NCBI GenBank assembly: GCA_011033025.1
Contig: WFMF01000392.1
Span: forward strand, 62,001 to 126,000
Direction: 5' to 3'
DNA: 64,000 nt
Origin: Beroe forskalii
Taxonomy: Eukaryota; Ctenophora; Nuda; Beroida; Beroidae
Part shown: piece by piece, positions 33,476 to 44,850 of the stretch
How positions within the stretch are numbered: position 1 is the stretch's first letter
Layout: every line of letters begins with the position of its first letter
Position numbers and translations under genes: made by a program
The notes under the pieces: generated by a model
What the model was told of the DNA's origin: nothing
Database searches by the model: none
Seen by the model: only the letters and a program-made list of their open reading frames with translations

Positions 33476-33655
33476 GTACATCGTGTACATTCATCACACC
33501 ACAGCTCCAATCAGCTAATAGAACACGTGTGTCTTATCACCTGAGGAGCTCGTTATTACTGAAGTACAGATGAGCTGATGAGGGGGCAACATTGAATGTT
33601 ATATGTGCATTATTTATATTAAAACTCGCGTATACCAGCAGCAACAAACAATCAG

Positions 33656-33944
33656 CTGGTGAGTGACGTCATTATTATGGTTTACAATGGTGAACTGATG
33701 AGGTGCCCCTGCCAATTCCCCGAGCGCATTTACCCCTGGTTCCATTGTTCGGGAGTCCTCTTCTCGTCTCCCGGGTTCGCTTTGTAACTTACACCTGTTC
33801 ATTATATACACGCTACAGCTCACCTTGGTCTCCTTTATCTGCGTCTTTACAGCACGTTTGTTATAACAACCAGTGAATAGTAGGCGGTGAGGTGTCATCA
33901 ACTCACCATTCTAAACCTGATAATGACGTCAACTTACCACTGCC
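33656..33944. mobile_element. MITE with about 45-bp inverted ends
   Basis: The left end GTGAGTGACGTCATTATTAT, then GGTTTACAATGGTGAACTGAT, is inverted at the right (ATCAACTCACCATTC, then CTGATAATGACGTCAAC). Related ends occur at 15094-15137, 45575-45605, 45850-45875 and 62262-62308, so this is a dispersed family. No coding capacity. Confidence 0.65.
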
Positions 33945-35198
33945 TACTTTTCTGTACGACCTGTTAATAATGAATGTCTTTACACGTAACATCCCAGGGT
34001 AATGTGAGCCCAGCTGGTCGACTATTGTTCTCTAACAGCCGTGTTTTTAAAGCACCTCTTATCTTTAGAAATTATTATATATTCTCGTCCTTTCACTGTA
34101 CACCATACACCCACCAGTGGTTCAATGTAATACAGCGTGACGTGGGAACGCTTGTCAGCTTCTGTATGACTGTGTTTAGTAATCAGTGACGCATGGCTGT
34201 GCCGACTTCGAGAAAACGCCCTCTGTCAGTTTTAGGGGAATTCGGTGCTCTGGATATTTTCTCCATCGCGGGTTTTCAATAGTTCATTTTACGATTCTCG
34301 TTTTGTTGATAATAGGGACAATTCGTATTCCTAAGATTTTTGTTGCACTGCGACGCAGCTCTCGTTGATGTTACGACGGTCATCACTTGATCCGTGGTCG
34401 TTTAAAGTATCGAGTGTGCCTGATATCAAGTGTGCTGTAACGTGATCCCTATAGTTAGGTACATGGTACATTATTCCCATGCGGCATTGCCACACCCACA
34501 CTAACGCAGACTCCTGCTTCGTTGATGTTGAAAGAACTCACGCCCACCTATATGTTATGTTCGTGCTTATTTTCTAAAAGGTTTTGAAAAGATTTACTCA
34601 CCATGCTTAAGGTATGAACCTCTGGTCCTCTGCTGCCCCTTGGTATTTTTTGCTGAGGGAAGAGTGAAGACAGAGATCAGTCTGTGAGGAGAAGTACTTG
34701 GGATTGGAGCACTTTAGGAAGAAGGAGTGCTTGAGCCTGGAATCTCGACCTTGCTTGAGTTCTTTCTAATGAACCATGTAACCACCTCTTTATTTTATAC
34801 ATTTAGAGTTCATTACAGTTCATTATAGTTCATTAACGTCACGAACTCCTCCCAAGTGCCCCGCCTTTTAATCAAACCTCTTTGAATCCTTTGATTCTGC
34901 TGTGAGATCTGGTCTTTTGATTTGTTCATTAGGCTTGGCTAGAGTTATCGATTTCAAAATCTGGGCTTCTCACTCAGCACGAACCAGCTTTTATTGATTG
35001 CCTAACTTTTAGAATGGGATGTGTTTGGGTGTATTCGGTGCTTTGGAGGCTGTATTTTTTCCACTTGGTGCCCATCGGAACATGCTACATATTCCGCTCT
35101 TCATTATTTGTTTAAAGTGCAGGTGTTGGAATTTGGGCGTTTCCCAAAATTAGCGATATGACATTATTGTATTATTAATCACTGCATTTAGCTATTTG
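33945..35198. other. nothing recognised
   Basis: Unique-looking sequence without exon structure or clear repeats. Confidence 0.45.
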
Positions 35199-35345
35199 CA
35201 TCATAATTTTAGTTTTGCGTAAGTGGGGGGGGGGTGACATAAGTAATTTTGAGTCCCCCAAAAAATATTGCGAATTACTCATATTCAAAAATATTTTTGA
35301 TGAATAATGAGTAAAATTAAACCACATACTCATATTCAAAAATTG
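35199..35345. repeat. outer inverted repeat, left arm
   Basis: Contains GGGGGGTGACATAAGTAATT, then TTGAGTCCCCC and several ATTACTCATATTCAAAAAT motifs. The inverse is at 44640-44850 (ATTACTCATGTCACCCCCC). The arms are imperfect and about 9.3 kb apart. Confidence 0.6.
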
Positions 35346-37150
35346 AATTTTCTTGATCCTTTCTTTCCTTCTGTCCTTGTACCGGAAACATTGTGTGGCT
35401 TCGTTAATTTGTTTGGATAACATTACCTTCATCTGGATATTCCATCTACATTGGGTAACATGCACTGATTAGGTTAACTTGGGGACAAGAAATTGAATCT
35501 GCGTAGTGTGTAGCTGTGTACAACGTATGTACCAACTAATGATTCTCTGATTGATGCTTTGATGATTCAGTAATTTTTACTTTATTCATGGAAATGATTG
35601 CATCTATTCTTTTTTGTAGCTCTTTGCCCGAAATCCTCCTATTTTACCTTGATCCAATTGCAATCGCTTTCCTACGGAACTCTGACATACTGTTTCTCTG
35701 TAGGTGTGATTTCTTTCCTGTTTTTTGATTTTAGTAAGCATTGCTATTGCTAATTGCCATGAGCATTGTGTCTCTGTTGAGCTTCTTCGTAAATCTCCAT
35801 TGAGGTAGACCATTGTCCATTGACCAGTCCAATGAGTTCTAGATTTAACATTTTTCCTCTTTATCCTGTTTATTAACATTCGACGATTCATGCACCCACT
35901 TTTTGGTTTTAGTATTCATTTCTTCCTGCCAAATTCTGATATCCCGTATTTGTGTTTGATGCTTGATAATATTTATTGATTATCAAAGTTTGAAATGTAT
36001 TTAGACTCCACAAGACAGTAAACAGTACAGCTGCACCATCATATTTCGAACTTGTTACCATCCCCGGATCTGCGGATTGTGCGCATTCTCAGCGCGCGCT
36101 TAGCAACGTTTCGTTCTGCTCCAAGTCGACGCAGCAAAAAATTTCATAGCTCTTAGATTCCCGAGTGTTATATATTGCGTATATATTGGTAAATCTCTTA
36201 CGGTGGCCGAGTTGCGATTTATCCAGCATTCAATTATCAATGAAATTAGCTTTATAAAAAAGCTCCCTACTGTAATAACTGGCTCTCCCTAATATCACTA
36301 TTTCAATTGAACAACTTTTCTTTGAAACGACAAAATTTAAAGATAACAAGGAATAATCATAATTGAATAAATTTGATAAGAACCGGTCAGGATGTCCATT
36401 GTCCAATTGATTTATTTACCTCATTATATGTGTTACCGTGACGATAAGTCGTACATTCGTATTTTTGAGTTCATATTGTCTCGCCAACGGCCTTTTCATT
36501 CCTCTGACTCCTGCTAGAAGCTCACTCTGACCCTCATTTTCTTTTAGTCTCTTAGTCCAAAACAAAGACTAGCTCTCTGAGTGGCTCTGCCTCTGTCGCC
36601 CGCTGGAGCTCCGCTTCCGGCCCGCGGTCACCACAATTCAAGCATAAAAGACTCATCACATTTTGCTTTTCGCCACGCACGAAATTTCCACCTTTATCCG
36701 CCAATTCATGATACGCCGACTTGAGTACTGTAGGTAATTTTTATAGCAGTTAATGTTGAAACTTGTCTTACGGTAACTTTGTTCGACGACTCCTATTTTC
36801 TCTAACAACATTTAGTTATTAATATTAACACAGAATTCAATCCAGCCTAGCGCTGACTCCAGTTCACCCTCATTACCTCATCATATGAGGGCGAGATGTA
36901 TATGTAGAGATTTGTTTTGGAACTAGTCCGTACGAAACTCTTAACTCTGGCCCCAGTTCTTGTTCACTGACAGCAGTCTACATCAACTAATATGTTACAC
37001 TGGCACATTACTGTCTGAGTCTCTTATGAATGGCATCAGTTTCATTTCACATGACGTGGGCGTGGCACAATTTTCCTTTAACACTGTCTGCTCTAACAGT
37101 TTGAATTAGTGAAACTAGTCGGTTCCCGTCCTACGGACGGCGAATGAGGG
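35346..37150. other. nothing recognised
   Basis: Mostly AT-rich with a GC-rich patch around 36590-36640. No gene is called. Confidence 0.45.
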
Positions 37151-37690
37151 AAGCCGCATGAGCTAAACGGCCATAAGCAACTCCATAGCGAAGGAATTTT
37201 GAAAAAATCGAAAATCTATTTTTGCGAAAAAGGACGTGGCCTCCCGCCCCTTAGGGTGACCCAATAATTGGGACAAAATTCTCAAAACTTTGATTCATCA
37301 TAAGCAACTCGATGGCGAAGGAATTTTGAAAAAATTCGAAAGTTTAATTTTTGCGAAAAAAGGGCGTGGCCTCCCACGCTCCTCAGAGTGACCCAATCAT
37401 TCCGACAAAAGTCTCAAAATTTTTATTCATCATAAGCAACTCAATGGCGAAGGAATTTTGAAAAAATTCGAAAGTTTAATTTTTGCGAAAAAAGGGCGTG
37501 GCCCCCCACGCCCCTCAGGGTGACCCAATAATTCGGACAAAATTCTCTAAATTTTAATTCATCATAAACAACTCAATGGCGAAGGAATTTTGAAAAAATT
37601 CTAAAGTTTTATTTTTGCGAAAAAAAGGGCGTGGCCCCCCACGCCCCTCAGGGTAAGCCGAAAAAATCTCTCATAATTTTCTGATTCATT
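37150..37690. repeat. satellite-like tandem array, about 130-bp unit, four copies
   Basis: Each unit has CATAAGCAACTCAATGGCGA, AGGAATTTTGAAAAAATTCG, and GGGCGTGGCC followed by CCACGCCCCTCAGGGTGACC. Unit starts are at about 37172, 37299, 37431 and 37563. Confidence 0.9.
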
Positions 37691-37756
37691 ATAAAGTTTT
37701 TGCAACACGATGAAAAAAGAATTTCGTGGCCTAGTTGAAAACGAATCGCCAGCCAT

Positions 37757-37795
37757 AAATAAATAAATAAATAAATATATATATATTAACAACAC
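37757..37795. repeat. AAAT/AT microsatellite
   Basis: (AAAT)n followed by (AT)n. Confidence 0.85.
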
Positions 37796-38037
37796 GCATT
37801 ATATATAGTAAGATAAGATGGTCGAAAAATCTGAGTTCAAATCCCGACCATTCTTAATGAGCTCAAGATATTCCTAATCCCAAGCAGCCACGGGATCAAT
37901 TTTACTCACCCTCACTTGAGCTTGACACTATGATGGCGTTTTACATTTTACTCCAGTCCACGTTTTACGCTTCAAAGTAGTCTTATTACTCAAAGTTACC
38001 CACTTCACAAAGTTTTAAAAAAATCAACTCCCGTCTG

Positions 38038-38480
38038 CGTTTCTGTCTAAGTTCCAACTTAATAGACTGGAATTAAGTGTGAAACATATTAGATCGGTGT
38101 GAAACGTGAAATTGAGTTAAGTGTGGAACGTACACTGTTGTCAATTTGTACTGCACGTAGAATGGTGTCAAGTTGTGAAGAAGATGAATTCAAGTGTGAA
38201 CGCAGCTCCTGGAGTTAAGTGTGGAACGTAGACTCGAGTAAAGTGTGGAACGTTTACTAGAGTGAAGTGTGGATCGTAGATTGGTGTGAAGTGTGGACTG
38301 TAGAGTTTAGACTGGAGTCTAGTTGCAACATAGATTGAGCCTTGAGGTGTGAAATCCGCACTTGCCACCAGAGTATAATCCATTAATCCACACTTCACAT
38401 CAGTCTCGGTGGCAGTTTCAACACTTCTCCAGTCTACGATCCACACTACACACAATTGGACGTTCTAACTTGACACGAAC
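38038..38480. repeat. GTGTGGAACGTAGACT minisatellite in both orientations (fold-back arm)
   Basis: Units of about 22-24 bp such as AAGTGTGGAACGTAGACT run to about 38345 and then reappear as the complement (CAGTCTACGATCCACAC). Related blocks lie at 39630-39955 and 44105-44345. Confidence 0.75.
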
Positions 38481-39629
38481 CTCCGGTATAGTTGTACTTT
38501 TTACACGGTTTACGATCCATAGCTCCCATATCAACATCGTATCTAATTGGTCATCCCCGAAGTGAAATTTGGTCATCCATTTTTTGAATTTTTTTCTGGA
38601 ACAAAAAATATATTGATTTTTAAACTTTAAAACTCAATGGTATTCAGGAAATTTTGATCGAAGATTTTAGACAAATAGATTATGTTATAATCAACAATCA
38701 TTCATTATGTTAGTTTCTACAGGGTTGGCTGACATGGGCATAGGTCATAAGTAATAAATTAAAATGTATTATACCTACCTGTGGGCGAACTTCGACATGT
38801 TAGAACAAAAGAGCTAGTATCAAAACTGTGAAGTTTTTCGTGGTTCATGTGCTTGATAAATTTATTCGCATACTATAGGTAGAATTGAGAACATTCCAAT
38901 TCCCCCATATCAGCGTATCTATCCGGTCCCAGCCAAGTAAGATCTTATTATCACTCAATTATACCCCACACGCGAAAAATAGGCGGTTATTTTCAACAAT
39001 TTGACAGTGCATACAAAGTTGATGGCGTCATTGCGGCTGCCTATTTATTCTGAGCATATATTATGTGATATCATGATGCCTCTGCGCTCAAGGATGACCA
39101 AAATCATAGAGATACATTATGATCAAATCTAATTAGCTTGCCAACGTTAATTTATGATTTTCTGGCTTTACGGAGGTGAGAATCGCAAATCTCACCTCCA
39201 GAACCCCAAAAAAGTATCAAAGTAGAAAATATATAGCGTTTGGTAATCACATTCCTGGTCATCCAGCAGAGCTTTGTATCCGTAGTATCTGCTGCAGCTT
39301 TAATAAATTGATGGCTGTTCTGTTTAACCTTTTACCGTCACTAATTCAATACATTGGAACACTATAATGATGTAAAACTCATCCGCCTACTGTTCGTACT
39401 TACCTATATATCTTTCATTATAATAGCTGAGAGCAATGCTTCTATGTTTTCAACGTATTTCGAAAGCGCGATAAAAGAATTGTATGGGTATTTCGCTGTC
39501 CTATTTACTCATTGAAAATTAAGAAAACCAAGCAGCAAATTTTTAATTAAGTAATTAAGTCATGACTTTTTGGTCATCCCCATATGGTCATCCGTTCTCA
39601 ATGATATTGATCAGGGCCATAGCTGGCAC
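38481..39629. other. nothing recognised, between fold-back arms
   Basis: AT-rich sequence with no exon. Probably the interior of a fold-back element or later insertions. Confidence 0.4.
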
Positions 39630-39955
39630 CAGTCTTAACTCTCCGTTAAAAACTTAACTCCAGTTTACGTTCCACACCGAACTTCAGTCTACGTTCCATC
39701 TTGAGACCATTCTACGGTCTCATTCTTGACACCTACGCTCGACGCTTGAAACCAATCTACGATCCACACTTCACTCCAATTTTACGTTCCACTGTGGAGT
39801 AAAGTTTGGAACATAGACCGGTGTCAAGTGTGAAACGTAAAATTGAGCAGTGTCAATTGTGAAACGTACAATGGTGTCATGTTGGATCGTGGGCTGAAGT
39901 CAAGCGTGAACGCAGCCTGGAGTTAAGTATGGAACTCATACTCAAGTAAAAAGTG
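39630..39955. repeat. GTGTGGAACGTAGACT minisatellite, second block
   Basis: Same unit family as 38038-38480, again with both orientations (TACGTTCCACACCG, then GTGTGAAACGTAAAATTG). Confidence 0.7.
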
Positions 39956-40037
39956 TTTTACGTAGACTTAATACAGTCAAAATTGGATTTAAAAGTGGAC
40001 AAATTCTACACCAAGCGATTTTGCATGGATTCTATAG

Positions 40038-42419
40038 TTTTTTGCATAAAAAATCGATCTAACAACTTTCCACACCCCTCCGGAGTGTGGAAAGTGCCGA
40101 AAAATCGATCTTTAGCTGAGGAGCAGCCGACTGATATGTAAAAAATCGTATCTCGGCTCAGGAAGGTCGTAGAGACTTCATCTTGGGCGGAAAATGTGCG
40201 CAATGAGCATGTTTATATACAACTGTAACAAAAATATGCCCTCAAATGCTCAAGAACGGAGTTACGGGCGAAAAACAGATTTTTTGGGCAGGCGCAAGAC
40301 CTGCATAAGGCGAATTTTGTATCTCAGTCCAGGAAGGTCGTAGAGACTTCATCTTGGGCGGAAAATGTGCGCAATGGCCATGTTTATATACAATTGTTGA
40401 CAAAAATATGCCCTAAAATGCTAAGGAATGGGGTAACGGGTGAAAAACTGTTTTTTCGGGCAGACGCAAGACCTGATTTAGGCGATTTTTTTTTTATCTC
40501 AGTCCAGGAAGGTCGTAGAGACTTCATCTTGGGCGGAAAATGTGCGCAATAGCCATGTTTATATACAATTGTCAACAAAAATATGCCCTAAAATGCTCAG
40601 GAATGGAGTTACGGGCGAAAAACAGATTTTTTGGGCAGGCGCAAGACCTGCTTATGGAGAATTTTGTATCTCAGTCTAGGAAGGTCGTAGAAACTTCATC
40701 TTAGGCGGAAAATGTGCGCAATGGCCATGTTTATATACAATTGTTGACAAAAATATGCCCTAAAATGCTCAGGAACGGAGTAACGGGCGAAAAACTAATT
40801 TTTTGGCAGCTAACAGGCCTGATATAGAAGATTTTTATATCTTGGTCCAGACATTTATTCCAGTCCTGTATGGTCTTAGTCTTAGTAAAACGGCCAGGGT
40901 CGGTTTAATCGGCCAGGCCGGTGGCAGCCATGCTGAGCATGGAGACTATCCCTAATACGCTAGGCTAAGGGTGTGAACTCCTGGTTGGTTTTTTAGGCCA
41001 CCCTACTGCCAGGGATATCCTCAGCTGAGAGCAGCCAGCCGTTCCTGGACCCCTCTGGACCGGCGGGCTGCCAACGCCCGTGGCAACAATCAGACTGCAA
41101 AGCAAGACAAGGCTTGCCTGCAGATTAAGTCAGAGATCTGCCAAAGGCGGCTATAATGCACCACCTCTCTTTGTCTAGATGATTCACTGGGAGGTCAGAC
41201 CCAGCCAGACTGTGTAAATATTATTCCCACTGATTGGGATTTAACTGGGCTCAATGGGCAAAGCCCAGTCCTTTATGGTGGTTAATCGTTACCTCGTTTT
41301 AGACACATTTCTGTACTCTCTTCCTACTTCCTGAGTTGACCATTCCAATTATTTTCTGCTCAGCCGGACGTCTCTATGGGTGTACGAAATTTCATGTCAG
41401 GATACTTCATCTCCCTGTCCTGACCCTAAACATCACCCTATAACCTTACCCCGAATCCTAACTCTTACCCATACGCTAACCATTACCCTAACCCAGATCC
41501 TTACCTTTGCGTGGGGTTGAAATATTACAAGATAAAGTGCCGTGAGATGAAATGTCATGAGATCAAATGTCCGTTACCCGTCTCTTTTACTGGACAGTGA
41601 TTATATGAAAGTCGTCTCAAACCATCGCCAAATTTCATTTTTCGCCTATAACGTTCTTCCTGAGAATTTCAGGGCACATGTTTATCCTTTTACCCTTTTA
41701 TCAGCAAGTCGTACAGAATAAACATGGCCATTGTGCACATTTTCCGCCCAAGATGAACTCTCTACAACCTTCCTGGACTGAGATACAAAATTGGCCTAAA
41801 TCAGGTCTTGTGTTGGCCAAAAAATCAGTTTTTCGCCCGTTACTCCGTTCCTTAGCATTTTAGGGCATATTTTTGTGAACAATTGTATATAAACATGGCC
41901 ATTGCGCACATTTTCCGCCCAAGATGAAGTCTCTACGACCTTCCTGGACTGAGATACTTAATTCGCCTAAATCAGGTCTTGCGTTGGCCCAAAAAATCAG
42001 TTTTTCGCCCGTTACTCCGTTCCTTAGCATTTTAGGGCATATTTTTGTCAACAATTTTATATAAACATGGCCATTGCGCACATTTTCCGCCCAAGATGAA
42101 GTCTCTACGACCTTCCTGGACTGAGATACAAAATTCGCCTTATGCAGGTCTTGCGCCTGCCCAAAAAATCTGTTTTTCGCCTGTAACTCCGTTCCTGAGC
42201 ATTTTAGGGCATATTTTTGTTGACAATTGTATATAAACATGCTCATTGCGCACATTTTCCGCCCAAGATGAAGTCTTGAAGTCTCTACGACCTTCCTGAG
42301 CCGAGATACGATTTTTTACATATCAGTCGGCTGCTCCTCAGCTAAAAATCGATTTTTCGGCACTTTCCACACTCCGGAGAGGTGTGGAAAGTTGTTAGAT
42401 CGATTTTTCATGCAAAAAA
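40038..42419. mobile_element. fold-back element X with arms of about 180-bp tandem units
   Basis: Left arm 40038-40860 and right arm 41640-42419 are inverted, starting TTTTTTGCAT...ATGCAAAAAA. Each has about four units containing GAAGGTCGTAGAGACTTCAT, CTTGGGCGGAAAATGTGCGC and TATATACAATTGTTGACAAA. CTATAG flanks both sides (40032-40037, 42420-42425) as a likely target duplication. Minus-strand frames such as 41860-42255 are repeat shadows. Known fold-back transposons have this design; this family is not recognised. Confidence 0.82.
40861..41639. other. unique centre of element X, includes a smaller insertion with CCCTAAC-like runs
   Basis: A GC-rich block at 40890-41290 is followed by 41365-41585, which has degenerate ACCCTAACC-type repeats flanked by ATTTCATGTC/ATGAAATGTC motifs. 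The latter is probably a nested MITE. No open frame with similarity. Confidence 0.5.
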
Positions 42420-42425
42420 CTATAG

Positions 42426-44029
42426 GGTAAAGCGGGGTGAAGTGGGACAATTTGAGACATATTCAGGTGCCACAGTCACACTTTTAACGAAAAATTAATT
42501 TTTGGTTGATGATTTTAGCAATGAACCCATCCTCTTTCCATAGAATTGGTCGAAAAAATCTCAACCAATGGTTTTCATATAGAAAAAGCTGTCCATCTTT
42601 CCCGCAGCATGTCCCACTTCACCCCTCATGTGGAGGTAAAGAGGACAGTCTCTGTAGCCCTGAGATAACCATTTGAGAAGTTCATTCTTCATTGGACATG
42701 TACAGTTCTTTAGAATAAGTCGAATAAACCACCTTGGAACAGAGAAAGATTGAGTCTAATTGGGCAAATTGGAGAATTGAATGAATTGGTCCACTTTACC
42801 CCAAAAATTATTCTTTTAGATTTAAACTTTCAAATTTCATAAAGTGGTTCATATATGGCCAAACATGGAAAATAAGTACCTCTTTGGCAAGAATTTTGGT
42901 TTTGGTCATTTTACAGCCTTTTAAAAATGTCCCACTTTACCCGCGCTCACCTAAAAACTTCGTAAATTTGTTGTATGGGAACCATTTATCGATTTTTCTC
43001 CATTGCAACGGTTCAGTTGTCATCTGAGTGAAGCCCAAAATGACGAAATTTAATGAGAAAATGTAATTACCTATAATTAGCACGTTGTGGGGGAAAGAGG
43101 GACACTGATAGTTAACAAGGATAATTATCACAATATAAGCAATAAAAGCATTTACAATTCATAATTTGTTTACTAAAACATCACCTTATAAGTTTCTCTG
43201 GCATGAAATTTTATTTTCATTGAAAATCATGTTAATGGGGAAAGTGGGACAGTCAAGTCAGATCAAATGAAATCATGTATTCCTAAGGAAACAATTATGC
43301 CGTGGAGGTTGTTTTTCATCAAGATTTTTCACTTTGGTTGTAGTATACTTTATTTTTTCTTGAAAATAGCACTAAATGATATGGTATAATGATTTTGGGG
43401 GGAAAGTGGGACAGTTGCGCAAAAATTGTCAAAAATTCAATAAAAATCTATAATTTTAATTCGTGATGCTGTATTAAAAGTTTTAATAGGCATTATTGAT
43501 ATTCTCACATACATAAGTCACAAAAACAGGGCGATTTTCGATTAGTTCCATACTTTTTATCAATTTTCCCACATTACCCCACCAATCCAATAATCAAGAT
43601 TAAATTCCTGTTCCACTTTCCCCACTCACCTGTAAAGTCTTGTTGGCAATAGAATTCCATCTAAATTATAACAAATAAATGTCTAGATCATTATAAAAAT
43701 CAATTGTTATTGCTGTACCACTTTACCCCACAATGGGTAAAATATATAAAATATGACTGTCCCACTTTACCCAGTGGCTTTTATTGCATGAAATACTGTT
43801 GGGGTGTTGCTTTGGAAAATTTTCGAAAATTTGTCCCACTTTACCCCACATCGGTCGTATGCATCATATTGACAGTGTTCCTCTTTACCCAAAGTGTAGT
43901 CTTCACCATAGCTTTGCATAGGTGAAGGTTTTTTGAAATTTCGTTAAGTGTCCCACTTTCCCCCCAGGTGTTCCATTTCACCCCAATTTGTCCCTCTTTA
44001 CCTCCTGTCCCACTCCACCCCGTTTTACC
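42426..44029. mobile_element. fold-back element Y made of TGTCCCACTTTACCCC motifs
   Basis: The ends are inverted: GGTAAAGCGGGGTGAAGTGG on the left and GGTAAAACGGGGTGGAGTGG on the complement of the right. GTGGGACA/TGTCCCAC motifs recur about 15 times, mainly as GGAAAGTGGGACA in the left half and TGTCCCACTTTACCCC in the right. No coding capacity. Confidence 0.78.
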
Positions 44030-44197
44030 CTAGAATCCATGCAAAATCGCTTGGTGTAGAATTTGTCCACTTTTTACCCCTTTTTGAGGCAGATTTGACT
44101 GTATTAACTGGAGTTAAGTTTGAAACGTTGACTGGTCTGGAGTGTAGAAAGTAAACTGGTGGCAACTGTGGAACGAAGACTGGTATCAAGTCGGATC

Positions 44198-44319
44198 AAG
44201 TATGGAACTTTGACTTGAGTAAAATGCGGATAGTTGACAATTGTCAAGTGTGGACTGTACAGTCCACACTTGACACTGGTCAACTATCTGCACTTTACTC
44301 AAGTCAAAGTTCCACACTT
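44198..44319. repeat. near-perfect 122-base palindrome without a loop
   Basis: Two 61-base arms, centred at 44258/44259 (GGACTGT|ACAGTCC), differ at about five positions. Built from the GTGTGGAACTTTGACT repeat family. Confidence 0.87.
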
Positions 44320-44639
44320 AATTGGTGTCTACTCACTAATTTCAGTGTCTATTTGGAAGGTAGATTTAGGTGTGAAACTGGAGTTAAAACTTAACTCTCC
44401 CCCCCCCCCGTCAAGCTACGATCTACATGTTGCACTCGTTTAAAGTGTGTCACTATTTGTCTACATACTTACATACAATGACGTATAATAGCATTGCATT
44501 CATGTGTTGGAACTACGAGTATCCTGCTATCGATCAAATGCGGTAACAAGTTTGGTCGCATGACTTGCGCCCTGCAAATCTTACGTGAATAGTGCGCAGT
44601 CACGGGTTTCGTGGGGGCCACAATTCAAATTTTCGATAG

Positions 44640-44850
44640 GCGAGTAATTTTGAGTAAATTTTGCAAATTTTGTTGAATTTCTCTTATTCATGTTGATGAT
44701 TTTTGAGTAAATTTTTGATTTTCGACACAAATTACTCATATTCATTATGATGATTTTTGAGTCCCCCTTTAAAATGCCTTGATTACTCATATTCAAAATT
44801 ATTCAAAATTACTCATGTCACCCCCCCCTAAGTGATTTTTAGTTATGATT
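44640..44850. repeat. outer inverted repeat, right arm
   Basis: Inverse of 35199-35345, with internal repeats of ATTACTCATATTCA and GATTTTTGAGTCCCCC. Confidence 0.6.

Larger units (their letters stand above)
39965..44112. mobile_element. host element whose inverted arms enclose two inserted fold-back elements
   Basis: The left arm 39965-40037 (GTGGACAAATTCTACACCAA, GCGATTTTGCATGGATTCTA) is inverted at 44031-44112. Between them lie element X (40038-42419) and element Y (42426-44029), back to back. The arms meet in a palindromic GGATTCTAGAATCC-type centre, which looks like the insertion target. Confidence 0.7.

Noticed and set aside
41400-41515. Interstitial telomere sequence (CCCTAAC-like runs)
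   Set aside because: The hexamers are degenerate (CCTATAACC, CCATACGCTAACC) and sit inside a nested repeat; no uninterrupted TTAGGG array.
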